64,000 nt of DNA from Ilyobacter_A sp963668015 (GTDB taxonomy: Bacteria; Fusobacteriota; Fusobacteriia; Fusobacteriales; Fusobacteriaceae): assembly GCA_963668015.2 (NCBI GenBank), contig CAXXCR010000012.1, positions 186,001 to 250,000 on the forward strand, read 5' to 3'. Below are positions 56,323 through 64,000 of the stretch, piece after piece. Within the stretch, counting starts at the first letter, position 1; each line of letters begins with the position of its first letter. The notes under the pieces were generated by a model. It worked only from the letters and a program-made list of their open reading frames with translations. It made no database searches and was not told the DNA's origin. A program made the position numbers and the translations under genes.

Positions 56323-57594
56323 TTATACAGTCACATCTTGCAGTTTAGCTTCAGTTTCTGTTTCCAGGGTCTCTCCCTCTGTTTTCGCAACTATCAATGT
56401 ACAAACTGCATCACCGGTTATGTTAACAGCGGTTCTTATCATATCCAGTATCCTGTCAATTCCCATAATAAGAGCTATACCTTCAACAGGAAGTCCTACC
56501 TGAGTAAGTATCATAGAAAGTGTGATAAGTCCAACTCCTGGAACTCCTGCGGTACCAATAGAAGCAAGAGTTGCAGTTAAGATAACAGCGACGAAGTCGC
56601 TTATAGTAAGCGGGACACCGTAAACCTGTGCTATAAATACAGTTGCAACTCCCTGCATTATAGCAGTTCCGTCCATATTTATAGTTGCTCCAAGTGGAAC
56701 AGTGAAAGAGCTGATCTGTTTAGACACCCCGAATTCTTCCTGAACAGTCTCCATAGTGGCCGGGATTGTTGCATTGCTGCTTGCAGTTGAGAAAGCAACT
56801 GAAAGTGCAGGTGAAAATTTCCTAAAGAATTTAAGAGGGTTCATTCTGGTAAAGAAAACAAGCATACCTTGATAAGTTACAAATGCGTGAAGCATAAGTG
56901 CACCTATGACAGTAAGCATATAAAGTGCTAAAGGTTTCATTGCACTGTACCCCAATGTAGCCATAGTTTTAGTTATAAGGCAGAAAACCCCAAATGGAGC
57001 CAGGTGCATAACAAGATCTACCATTTTAAGAACAAGCACATTTGCTTCTTCAAATAAATTTCTGATGTGTTTTGTTTTTTCTCCTAAAATTGTAAGTGCA
57101 GTACCTAAGAAAAGTGCAAATACGATTATTTGAAGCATTATTCCTTTAGAAAGTGATGCAAACGGATTTGTAGGCACCATATTTACCAATACATTGACAA
57201 ATGACTGAGATTCTTTAACAGTATAAGAGACTTTTTCCACTTGCTCCATTTGAAGCCCGTCACCAGGATTAGTAATAGTTCCCAAAGCTATGGCAATTGT
57301 GATTGCAACGGCAGTTGTAACCAAGTAGAAGCCTAAAGTTTTAGATCCTACTCTTCCTAATTTCTTGACATCCTCCATTGACATAGCCCCTACAGTCAAT
57401 GATACAAATACCAACGGAACAACCAGCATTTTTATAGAACTTATGAACAACTTACCGAACAATTGTAGGAAAAACCCTAAAAAGTATTTTTCAATTAAAA
57501 CAGCCTCTCTAAATGGATAAATTAGAAGTCCTAGGACAATACCTGAAATCAGACCTATAAATATTTTACTTGTCAGCGACATTTTTTTAAACAT
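56323..57594 (-). CDS. gltP: Dicarboxylate/amino-acid:cation symporter (DAACS family)
   Basis: The 423-residue membrane protein belongs to the glutamate/aspartate/C4-dicarboxylate symporters (GltP, GltT, DctA). Conserved parts are STASSNATIPATMETVQEEFGV (serine-rich re-entrant hairpin 1), PLGATINMDGTAIMQGVATVF with the NMDGT motif, and IGTAGVPGVGLITLSMIL. Eight helices and two hairpin loops fit the known fold. The exact substrate and the coupling ion are uncertain. ATG 57594 has AAGGAGGATATT upstream. Its terminator was split by the 9.6-kb element. Confidence 0.93.
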   Translation of the reverse strand: MFKKMSLTSKIFIGLISGIVLGLLIYPFREAVLIEKYFLGFFLQLFGKLFISSIKMLVVPLVFVSLTVGAMSMEDVKKLGRVGSKTLGFYLVTTAVAITIAIALGTITNPGDGLQMEQVEKVSYTVKESQSFVNVLVNMVPTNPFASLSKGIMLQIIVFALFLGTALTILGEKTKHIRNLFEEANVLVLKMVDLVMHLAPFGVFCLITKTMATLGYSAMKPLALYMLTVIGALMLHAFVTYQGMLVFFTRMNPLKFFRKFSPALSVAFSTASSNATIPATMETVQEEFGVSKQISSFTVPLGATINMDGTAIMQGVATVFIAQVYGVPLTISDFVAVILTATLASIGTAGVPGVGLITLSMILTQVGLPVEGIALIMGIDRILDMIRTAVNITGDAVCTLIVAKTEGETLETETEAKLQDVTV

Positions 57595-58343
57595 AATATC
57601 CTCCTTATTTTTTAGTTGTTTCAAGATTTACTTTAATATGTATCAAAGTATTATGATATAGCAATAAAACAATCAAAGAAAATCCAGAAAATTGATTTAT
57701 AAATAGAAAATTTTTAAATTCACATAACATATATTTGTTTTTACTCAAAAGTATTCAAAATAGTAATTACATAAAAGGGGTTGAATTTGAATTGTTTTAA
57801 AACAAAGCAAAATACAGATAAACTACTAAAATATTTGTAAAAAAAGTTTACACAAGTAGTAAAAAGGGGTGTATGTAGAATAGAATTAATAGAAAACTAA
57901 TCAAATATAATAATCATTTAAAAATTAAATCAAGTAACACTTTTCTATAAATATATTATATATAACCAGGACTGAAAACGACCGTCAGAGACAGAGAAAG
58001 ACAATGATTTTTTTAAAACTATTTTTGAGTAAATTTTTTTATAAATATTGAGCATTTGTATTCTATTTTTTTTAATTGTAAAAACTTAAATGATAACATT
58101 AAAACTGAAATTTTCAAAATATTTTTAATAAATAGTTTTATGATATAAGCATAGAAAAAATGAATAATTGTTGACTTGAAAAAAATTGTAAAGTAAGATT
58201 ATCTCCAAATATATGGTGTATTCAATAAAAAATCCTGTTTTATTAGCCGCCATATTTTTTATTTTTAAATATTAAAAAAAACTTAGTATAGAATATTCAA
58301 AGATTCTAAAATTAAAATTTTCATCTGTAAAGCGAGGTAAAGA
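57595..58343 (+). promoter_or_regulatory. Long intergenic region with promoter and leader hairpin
   Basis: These 749 bases separate the divergent gltP and FUSC-like genes. Near the right end, TTGACT (58171-58176) and TAAGAT (58194-58199), spaced by 17, form a likely promoter. The following leader contains a hairpin, ATATGG (58211-58216) with CCATAT (58250-58255), followed by a T-run, which could be an attenuator before the 58344 gene. I see nothing definite in 57660-58160; it is AT-rich without an ORF that has a ribosome site. Confidence 0.5.
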
Positions 58344-59225
58344 ATGAACAAAAAAGCTTTAAAAATTGGTATAGCTATATTTATTTGTGTTTTCTTGGAT
58401 AAGATAGGATTAACGGAATCAGCTTTTTATTCATCTCTGGCGGTTGTGATGACTTTTCAAAACTCTGTGTATGCATCATTTAAAGCTGGAGAAAACCGTA
58501 TGAAGGGGACAATATTAGGTGCGGCTGTCGGGCTGATTTTTTCATTGATTGGACAAAGCAGTGCAATTCTAACAGGGATAGGCGTAAGCATAGTAATCAT
58601 CTTATGTAACCATTTAAACTGGAGAAAATCAATAAACATAGCTTGTATCGTGTTTCTGGCAATTATGGTAAATATTGAAAAAATTGGAATTACACCCCTG
58701 AGATATTCCCTGCAGAGGGTGGAGGAAACATTTCTTGGGATCATCTTGGCTCTGGCAGTCAACTACTTAATCTTTCCCGAAAGATATGAATGGGGGATAT
58801 ATACTCATGTCAGGTCTACCTTTCGTAAGATGCGTGATCTAGCTATTGATAAGTACCAGGGGAAGTCTTTGGTGAAACTTTCTGAAGTGAAAAGCGATAT
58901 AGATTCTTTAGAAGATCTTTTGAAAGAGTACCAAAGAGAAAAAAGAGTAAAAAAAGCGATACTTAATACAGAAAAAGTAAACTATATACTCAAGGTATTG
59001 AAGAGAATTTATTTTCACCTAGACATAGTAAACGGTATGTGTCCTGTGAACAATAATTTAAACAGCGAGAATGCCAAGAGGTTTAGATACTTGTTTGGAA
59101 TAGATTTGAAAGAAAACTTTGTAGAAACGGACGAATCAGTAGCATTTAATTACCATACCAAACATATTATAGATGACCTCGTCTCTTTAGAAGAGCTGAG
59201 ATTTAACTTAAAGATGAAGTATTAA
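58344..59225 (+). CDS. FUSC/ArAE-like membrane protein
   Basis: The 293-residue protein has about five hydrophobic helices in the first ~145 residues and a soluble, helical C-terminal half. AFYSSLAVVMTFQNSVYASFKAGENRMKGTILGAAVGLIF matches the aromatic-acid exporter (ArAE/FUSC, UPF0421) family, and ITPLRYSLQRVEETFLGIILALAVNYLIFP is also typical. Members export aromatic acids or are of unknown role. GCGAGGTAAAG precedes the ATG. A strong hairpin terminator follows. Confidence 0.8.
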   Translation: MNKKALKIGIAIFICVFLDKIGLTESAFYSSLAVVMTFQNSVYASFKAGENRMKGTILGAAVGLIFSLIGQSSAILTGIGVSIVIILCNHLNWRKSINIACIVFLAIMVNIEKIGITPLRYSLQRVEETFLGIILALAVNYLIFPERYEWGIYTHVRSTFRKMRDLAIDKYQGKSLVKLSEVKSDIDSLEDLLKEYQREKRVKKAILNTEKVNYILKVLKRIYFHLDIVNGMCPVNNNLNSENAKRFRYLFGIDLKENFVETDESVAFNYHTKHIIDDLVSLEELRFNLKMKY

Positions 59226-59240
59226 TTTGTAAGGTATTAA

Positions 59241-59272
59241 AAAAGGCCTTCAGCATAAGCTGAAGGCCTTTT
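59241..59272 (+). terminator. Terminator after the FUSC-like gene
   Basis: AAAAGGCCTTCAGC and GCTGAAGGCCTTTT pair perfectly around ATAA. Confidence 0.9.
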
Positions 59273-59385
59273 AGATGACAAGTAAACATATATAGACAAA
59301 TATAACTGAAGTAATTACCGAAATGAAAAGATTTTCCTTAATACTGCTGATTATTACAGCAATAAACAGTGAAAGCACCGAAATT

Positions 59386-60030
59386 TATATACTTGACTCC
59401 AAACTATAGTAACCCAATAGGCTATAGTTTATCGAAAAAAGAGCGGGTGGAACTATTGGGGCTTGCCGGAGTCGTTTGATTTCTACATCATCGAAGACGA
59501 CCCCTGGGGAGAGCTCAGCACACATAGCGGCCAAACTCTATCGATTAAATCTTTTGACAGAAACAGCAGAGTCATATACATCAAAGGCGTCAGTAAAATT
59601 TTGGGTGCAGGCTACAGAGTTGCGGCACTCATAGCATCAGAAGATATTGTCGGAGCTCTGGAAAAAGCCAAGGCTTGTGCTGATTTGGGTACACCATTAC
59701 TTACCCAAAGATTGGTGTCGGAAATTCTAGAAAGTCCGTTAATTGACGAGTATATTAAAAAAATAGAAAAATTTATACAAAAAAGAATCAAAACTTACGG
59801 TGAAACTTTTGAAGAAAAATCTAAATTCAAAAGTAAAATATAGTTCTCCAGAAGGAGGGTTTAATGTATGGATTACTCTTCCAAAGGAAATAAACATGGC
59901 AAACCTTCTTTTAGAAGAAGCTTATAATAATGGAATTGTTTTTTTGCCCGGAGCGATATGTCATCCTATAAATCCGAAGCACAATGAGATTAGAACTTCA
60001 GTTTTGTATTTAAGTGAAAGTTGCGGTTAA
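59386..60030 (+). pseudogene. Remnant of a PLP-dependent aminotransferase (MocR/AAT-I type)
   Basis: Three frames in order encode parts of one fold-type I aminotransferase. First is YLTPNYSNPIGYSLSKKER (the N-P-T/I-G block). Then comes FDFYIIEDDPWGEL (PLP-binding Asp) and VIYIKGVSKILGAGYRVA (PLP Lys). Last is KYSSPEGGFNVWITLPK to the end. Frames switch near 59470 and near 59815. The N-terminal half, including any GntR DNA-binding domain, is missing; 59273-59385 shows no trace of it. It is clearly inactive. The gap 60031-60241 holds nothing I can name. Confidence 0.85.
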
Positions 60031-60241
60031 AAAGCTATGTAAAATCATAAATAAGAGCTTAGAGCAGAAATTTATTCCAAAGTAAATGAAAAATAAACTA
60101 GAGCTTGAGAGCCTGGGGTAGAGGAAGGTATCAGTTGATTAGCTCTGGATTTTTAAATTCTATCAGGATTTAGTGGAGATATTTGTGCTAAATATTGTTT
60201 TGATATGAGGCTAGCTGTAATAGGTTTTAAAAATAATGTAA

Positions 60242-60270
60242 TTGAAGTATGGTATATATTGTGATATAAT
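60242..60270 (+). promoter_or_regulatory. Promoter for the NUDIX gene
   Basis: TTGAAG (60242-60247) and a perfect TATAAT (60265-60270) are spaced by 17; TGA before the -10 makes it an extended type. It lies 34 bases before the TTG start. Confidence 0.65.
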
Positions 60271-60304
60271 TTTTTAGTTAAAATTTACTATAAAGGTGAT
60301 CACT

Positions 60305-60949
60305 TTGGATATTGTAAAAAAATTAGAAGAAACTCTTCAGGCAGATCTGATATCAAGGGATAAATACTTTAATTCTGCTGTGCTGGTAAGCCTTGTAAAG
60401 ATAGAGGGGGAGTATAATTTTGTTTTTCAAAAAAGAGCAAAGCATATAAGACAGGGTGGCGAAATAAGTTTTCCTGGAGGCGGCTTCGACGAAGATGATT
60501 TAGATTTTGAAAATACTGCTGTGAGGGAGACCGAGGAAGAACTCGGTATTTCAAGAGATAAAATATCTGTTATAGGCAAGCTAGGGACGCTGGTTATACC
60601 AAACGGGGTCATAGTGGAAGCTTATATTGGAGAACTTGATGTAAACAGCTTGGATGAATTGAATATAAACAAAACAGAGGTAGAAAGGCTTATAAGTGTT
60701 CCAGTGGATTTTTTCTTGGAAAATGAACCAAGAACTTACTACATAAAGATGGAAAACAAGGCTTTTTATTGCAGGGACTCACGTAAAGAGCTTTTCTTTT
60801 CTGCAAAGGAGCTGGGACTTCCTGCCAGATATCACGGGACTTGGAAAGGTAGAGACAGAGAGGTTTACTTTTTTAGATATGATGGAGAAATTATATGGGG
60901 GATAACTGCTGACCTTATAATTGAAACAATAAAGCTATTGAAGGCTTAA
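60305..60949 (+). CDS. NUDIX hydrolase, CoA pyrophosphatase-like
   Basis: The ~214-residue protein has the NUDIX box in FPGGGFDEDDLDFENTAVRETEEELGI (about residues 57-81), with the REXXEE core as RETEEE. The preceding FVFQKRAKHIRQGGEISFPGG is the UPF0035/CoA-diphosphatase (NudL) signature LR...H.GQ..FPGG in a close variant. It should hydrolyse CoA or a related dinucleotide. TTG 60305 is preferred because AAAGGTGA lies 5 bases upstream; a GTG at 60296 is inside that site. Confidence 0.88.
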   Translation: MDIVKKLEETLQADLISRDKYFNSAVLVSLVKIEGEYNFVFQKRAKHIRQGGEISFPGGGFDEDDLDFENTAVRETEEELGISRDKISVIGKLGTLVIPNGVIVEAYIGELDVNSLDELNINKTEVERLISVPVDFFLENEPRTYYIKMENKAFYCRDSRKELFFSAKELGLPARYHGTWKGRDREVYFFRYDGEIIWGITADLIIETIKLLKA

Positions 60950-60964
60950 AACGGAGGAATTGCT

Positions 60965-61717
60965 ATGTTTGAAGTAATATCAGCTTATGATTTCACTACG
61001 CTACAGTGGATAGTTGTAATTTTATCGGGATTTTTAATAGGTGTGGAGAAAGCCGGTATACCGACCCTTTTGATAATGATTCCGATAATGGCGCAAATAT
61101 TGGGCGGGAAAATTTCGGCTGGTTTTTTATTGCCGTTATTGGTAATGGGTGATATTTTTGCAGTTATATATTATAAGCGTCATACAAAGATAAAAATGGT
61201 TTTAAGATTGCTTCCCTGGGCTCTGTTGGGAATATTGGTCGGGCTTTTTGTTGGGAATGTAGTTTCAGATGAACAATTTAAAAAAATAATGGCTTTAATA
61301 GTCATGACTTGTGTAGTTATGCTTATAGTAAAAAAAGATACAAGTGATACCCACGTAGTTAAAAAGTGGTATTTTTCTATTTTGATGGGACTTTTGGGTG
61401 GGTTTTCAAGCATGATTGGAAATGCAGCGGGACCGATTATGATAGTTTATTTTCTTTCTATGAATTTAAACAAAAATACATTTATAGGGACGGTTGCCTG
61501 GTTTTTCTTTGTTGTAAACCTAATAAAAATGCCGCTCTACGCCTTTGTATGGCACAATATAAGTTGGACTAGCTTTTCCTTGAATCTCATGTTGTTCCCG
61601 CTTATAATAGCCGGGGCACTTTTGGGAGTCAGGCTGGTAAAATTTGTACCTGAAAAACCATACAGAATGATAATGATCGGGGTTACAATAATAGGTGCGA
61701 TAAAACTTATGATATGA
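60965..61717 (+). CDS. TauE/SafE (TSUP) family membrane exporter
   Basis: The 250-residue protein has about eight helices in two repeats, typical of the TSUP family, which exports sulfite or sulfo-organic acids. GFLIGVEKAGIPTLLIMIPIMAQILGGKISAGFLLPLLVMGDIFAVIYY and GGFSSMIGNAAGPIMIVYFLSM are the paired family motifs. Substrate is unknown. GGAGGAATTGC precedes the ATG. It follows the NUDIX gene by 15 bases and precedes the heptose enzyme, forming a likely operon. Confidence 0.85.
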   Translation: MFEVISAYDFTTLQWIVVILSGFLIGVEKAGIPTLLIMIPIMAQILGGKISAGFLLPLLVMGDIFAVIYYKRHTKIKMVLRLLPWALLGILVGLFVGNVVSDEQFKKIMALIVMTCVVMLIVKKDTSDTHVVKKWYFSILMGLLGGFSSMIGNAAGPIMIVYFLSMNLNKNTFIGTVAWFFFVVNLIKMPLYAFVWHNISWTSFSLNLMLFPLIIAGALLGVRLVKFVPEKPYRMIMIGVTIIGAIKLMI

Positions 61718-61748
61718 TAAACTTTAAATAAAGGAGTTAAGTCTAATA

Positions 61749-62222
61749 ATGGAGAGAGTAATATCTAGGCAAAATGCTGCCGAGCTTGTAGAGAAGTTCA
61801 AAAAAGATGGGAAAAAGGTAGTGTTCACAAATGGTTGTTTCGACATTCTTCACGTGGGGCATTTGAGATACTTGACAGAGGCAAAAGAGCAGGGAGAAAT
61901 TCTGTTTGTTGGAGTTAATTCTGATGAATCGGTTAGAAGGCTGAAGGGACCCACAAGACCTATAAACAGCGAGCTTGACAGGGCAGAGATGCTTGCAGGC
62001 CTAAAACCTGTGGATTATGTTGTTGTGTTTACTGAGGATACTCCCGTTGAGTTGATATCTGAATTGAAACCCAGCATACACGTTAAAGGTGGAGACTATA
62101 AAAAAGAGGATCTTCCTGAAACAGAAGTTGTGGAAAAAAATGGCGGAGAAGTGAGGATACTCGGACTAGTTGAAGGAAAATCAACAACAAATGTTGTAAA
62201 TAAAATATCTGAGAATAAGTAG
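61749..62222 (+). CDS. D-glycero-beta-D-manno-heptose 1-phosphate adenylyltransferase
   Basis: The 157-residue protein is the nucleotidyltransferase half of HldE (RfaE2), made here as a separate protein. VFTNGCFDILHVGHLRYLTEAKEQG carries the HXGH motif (about residues 34-37), followed by NSDESVRRLKGPTRPI and later VEGKSTTNVVNKI (STTNI-like motif). It makes ADP-heptose for the LPS inner core, in agreement with lptF/lptG in the window. AAGGAG lies upstream, 14 bases before the ATG. tsaE follows 17 bases later. Confidence 0.93.
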   Translation: MERVISRQNAAELVEKFKKDGKKVVFTNGCFDILHVGHLRYLTEAKEQGEILFVGVNSDESVRRLKGPTRPINSELDRAEMLAGLKPVDYVVVFTEDTPVELISELKPSIHVKGGDYKKEDLPETEVVEKNGGEVRILGLVEGKSTTNVVNKISENK

Positions 62223-62239
62223 AATTTAGAGGGTGAAAC

Positions 62240-62704
62240 ATGGAAAAATTATTAAAGTTTGGAGAGATAGATATACTTGCAAAGAAGCTGGCGGACTTTT
62301 CAGATGAGAATGACGTCATAGCACTTGTTGGGGACCTGGGAACTGGGAAGACAAGCTTTGTAAAAGCTTTTGCAAAACAGCTGGGTGTGAGCTCCAACAT
62401 AAAAAGTCCGACATTTAACTATGTCATAGAGTACCTTGACGGAAGATGTCCCTTGTATCATTTTGACGTCTACAGAATAGGCGACCCAATGGAGATATAT
62501 GAAGTAGGTTATGAGGACTATCTTTATAATGGGGGAATATGCATAATAGAGTGGGCGAATTTGATAGAAGAGGAACTGCCTGAAGAGTATATTAGGGTTG
62601 AGTTTGATTATAATGATGAAGAGAGTAGAAAAGTTAGGATTCGTCTTGTGGGGAATAAAAAAAGGGAAGAGGAGCTATTGAAATATGTTGATTTTGGCGA
62701 TTGA
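62240..62704 (+). CDS. tsaE: tRNA threonylcarbamoyladenosine biosynthesis ATPase TsaE
   Basis: TsaE is the P-loop ATPase that works with TsaB and TsaD to make t6A37 in tRNAs reading ANN codons. The 154-residue protein has LVGDLGTGKTSFVKAFAKQLG (Walker A, about 29-36), SPTFNYVIEYL and YHFDVYRIGDPMEIYEVGYEDYL (Walker B region), and IIEWANLIEEELPEE, a TsaE signature. The end overlaps the tsaB start by 20 bases, so the two genes are translated together. Confidence 0.95.
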   Translation: MEKLLKFGEIDILAKKLADFSDENDVIALVGDLGTGKTSFVKAFAKQLGVSSNIKSPTFNYVIEYLDGRCPLYHFDVYRIGDPMEIYEVGYEDYLYNGGICIIEWANLIEEELPEEYIRVEFDYNDEESRKVRIRLVGNKKREEELLKYVDFGD

Positions 62705-63374
62705 TACTTCTACCAAAACTGGGTCTGTAAGTGTTTTTCATGATAGAAGAGGGGTTTTGGCAGAACTGACTTTAAATATAAATTTGAACCATTCAGATAC
62801 TCTTATGAGTGCAGTGGATACTGTTCTGAAATTTTCTGAATATGATATCAGCGATATAGATAGGATTGCAGTGGGGACTGGGCCTGGATCTTTTACTGGC
62901 ATAAGGGTTGGAGTTGGAGCTGCAAAAGGCTTGGCTTATTCTGTAGGAGCTGAGATAGTCGGGATAAACGAGCTTGATGCACTAGCATCAATGGTCTCGT
63001 ATACTGATATGAAAGTTGTTCCACTCATAGATGCCAGAAAAGGAAGGGTTTATTACTGTGAATACGAGTATAATAATGATAGCAGAGAATTAGAAAAAAT
63101 TTCTGAGTATAGCGACGGGCACCTGGATGAGATATTAGAAAAATATTCTGGGAATGTGATATTTACAGGCGACGGCAGTTTAAATTACAGGGAAATGATA
63201 ATTGAAAAGATGGGGAACAGGGCTTATTTTAACAGGGTTTCGTCCAGCAGTATTAAAGCATCTATAATGGCGGAGTTATCTATCGATATGGAAACTGAAA
63301 ACCTTTTTGTTTTGGAACCATTCTACCATAGTAAAACACAGGCCGAAAGAATGAAGGAATCTAAAAAATCCTAG
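62685..63374 (+). CDS. tsaB: tRNA threonylcarbamoyladenosine biosynthesis protein TsaB
   Basis: TsaB (YeaZ) is the inactive ASKHA-fold partner of TsaD in t6A synthesis. The 229-residue protein has ILAIDTSTKTGSVSVF, NHSDTLMSAVDTVL, VGTGPGSFTGIRVGVGAAKGLAY (about 66-88) and VPLIDARKGRVYYCEY, all typical. It starts inside the end of tsaE. TsaD itself is not in the window. Confidence 0.95.
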   Translation: MLILAIDTSTKTGSVSVFHDRRGVLAELTLNINLNHSDTLMSAVDTVLKFSEYDISDIDRIAVGTGPGSFTGIRVGVGAAKGLAYSVGAEIVGINELDALASMVSYTDMKVVPLIDARKGRVYYCEYEYNNDSRELEKISEYSDGHLDEILEKYSGNVIFTGDGSLNYREMIIEKMGNRAYFNRVSSSSIKASIMAELSIDMETENLFVLEPFYHSKTQAERMKESKKS

Positions 63375-63389
63375 AATTTGGAGGGAAAT

Positions 63390-64000
63390 ATGAAAAAAAA
63401 TATTTTTTTGCTGTTTGCGCTTTTATTGTTTAATGTTGCTTTTGCAGAACCGGTTGAAATAGGGGTTCTATCTCCGACTCAGCTTAATGGTCCAAATACA
63501 AGTGTAGAAGGCGTAAGATTAGGTTTAATTTACACTGAAAACGTAAATGTGACCGGTGTTGATGTAAACTTAATTGCAGAAAGGACTAAAGGAGATTTTA
63601 AAGGTGTATCACTTTTTTCACTTTATGACAAAACTGACGGTAATTTTACAGGAGTTAGAATGCATCCTTGGTTTGTGTCATACAACTCAGTTGGAGGAGA
63701 ATTTGTTGGCGCTCAAGTAGGTGGACTAAATATATTAGAAGGTTCTGGATTAGGTCTCCAAGTTGGGATTGTTAATCTGGACAATGATTTCACAGGGGTT
63801 AGGATAGCAGGTGTTAACTATGCTAAAAACTTATACGGAGGAGAACTGGCGTTTGTAAATATAAGTGAGGTCGCAAGAGGACTTCAAGTAGGGGTTTTTA
63901 ACTATTCTGAGCAGCTACAAGGATTACAGATAGGTATCTTGAACATAGCTAAAAATAGTGAAGTTTTTCCAGCATTACCTTTCATAAATTTTAATTTAAA
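63390..64000 (+). CDS. Exported surface-repeat protein (LA_2272-like), partial
   Basis: ATG 63390 follows GGAGGG and begins a signal peptide ending VAFA-EP. The mature part is a set of short repeats of the form G-(V/L)-x-(V/I)-G-(V/I)-x-N: GLQVGIVNLDNDFTGVRIAGVNYAKN, LAFVNISEVARGLQVGVFNYSEQ, LQGLQIGILNIAKN, and then FPALPFINFN close to where such proteins end. The pattern matches the LA_2272 surface repeat family, a predicted beta-solenoid or barrel of the outer surface. The frame is open to the window edge; the true end is probably a few codons beyond. Confidence 0.8.
   Translation, partial: MKKNIFLLFALLLFNVAFAEPVEIGVLSPTQLNGPNTSVEGVRLGLIYTENVNVTGVDVNLIAERTKGDFKGVSLFSLYDKTDGNFTGVRMHPWFVSYNSVGGEFVGAQVGGLNILEGSGLGLQVGIVNLDNDFTGVRIAGVNYAKNLYGGELAFVNISEVARGLQVGVFNYSEQLQGLQIGILNIAKNSEVFPALPFINFNL

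Noticed and set aside
1..64000. tRNA, rRNA or riboswitch genes
   Set aside because: I looked through the intergenic regions and saw no cloverleaf with the conserved T-loop sequence and no known riboswitch core; a covariance-model search would be needed to be certain.

Overview
The window reads as chromosomal DNA of a fusobacterium-type organism (Fusobacteriota; an Ilyobacter/Propionigenium/Cetobacterium-like genome is my inference). It is AT-rich, with strong GGAGG-type ribosome sites. It encodes lipopolysaccharide transport (LptF, LptG), heptose activation and SecDF, so the cell has an outer membrane, alongside a PTS/PEP-centred sugar metabolism. Most of the window is densely packed housekeeping operons. 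I saw no rRNA, tRNA or CRISPR array.

Layout. 1-10.2 kb: end of ruvX, secD-secF, an rRNA methyltransferase, a CvpA-like protein, lptF-lptG, an M16 peptidase, minD-minE (no minC beside them) and rodA. 10.2-22.4 kb: a lipoprotein, accD-accA, pfkA-pyk, a GntP permease, then ppdK-ptsH-ptsI. Together these place most of the PEP/pyruvate node in one stretch. 22.4-25.4 kb: two diverged copies of an intergenic repeat flank a DUF3047 protein, pdxH and a frameshifted msrB. 25.4-46.6 kb: recR, sfsA, a K+ channel, an APC permease fused to a PTS EIIA domain, a GH13-fold protein with altered catalytic residues, glyA, uvrA, murI, ruvA, a pseudopilin, a ComEC channel, an M50 protease, RNase H1, L31, upp, an RpiB-family isomerase and a bcp/dehydrogenase pair. 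56.3-64 kb: a dicarboxylate/amino-acid symporter, a FUSC/ArAE-like protein, remains of an aminotransferase, a NUDIX enzyme, a TauE-like exporter, the heptose adenylyltransferase, tsaE-tsaB and the start of a surface-repeat protein.

The exciting part is 46,704-56,301. This 9,598-bp element is bounded by imperfect 29-bp terminal inverted repeats, whose inner 14 bp are identical and at the same offset, and by an 8-bp direct repeat, GGCAAGCC. It has inserted exactly at the apex of an intrinsic-terminator hairpin downstream of the symporter gene. It encodes a rolling-circle replication initiator (Rep_trans-like), a small protein that may bind ssDNA, about eight small or structural-looking proteins of unknown family, a T4-type lysozyme with the E-D-T catalytic triad, and an IS256/Mutator-type DDE transposase. 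I see no terminase, portal, tail gene, Zot/pI ATPase or familiar capsid protein. I read it as a transposing, rolling-circle-replicating, probably lytic small virus (or virus satellite) of an undescribed type. The virion proteins are the main unknown. It also carries several structured non-coding segments and a 26-codon hydrophobic ORF on the opposite strand.

Limits: all family calls come from reading motifs; no database search was run. Frameshifts may be real or sequencing errors.
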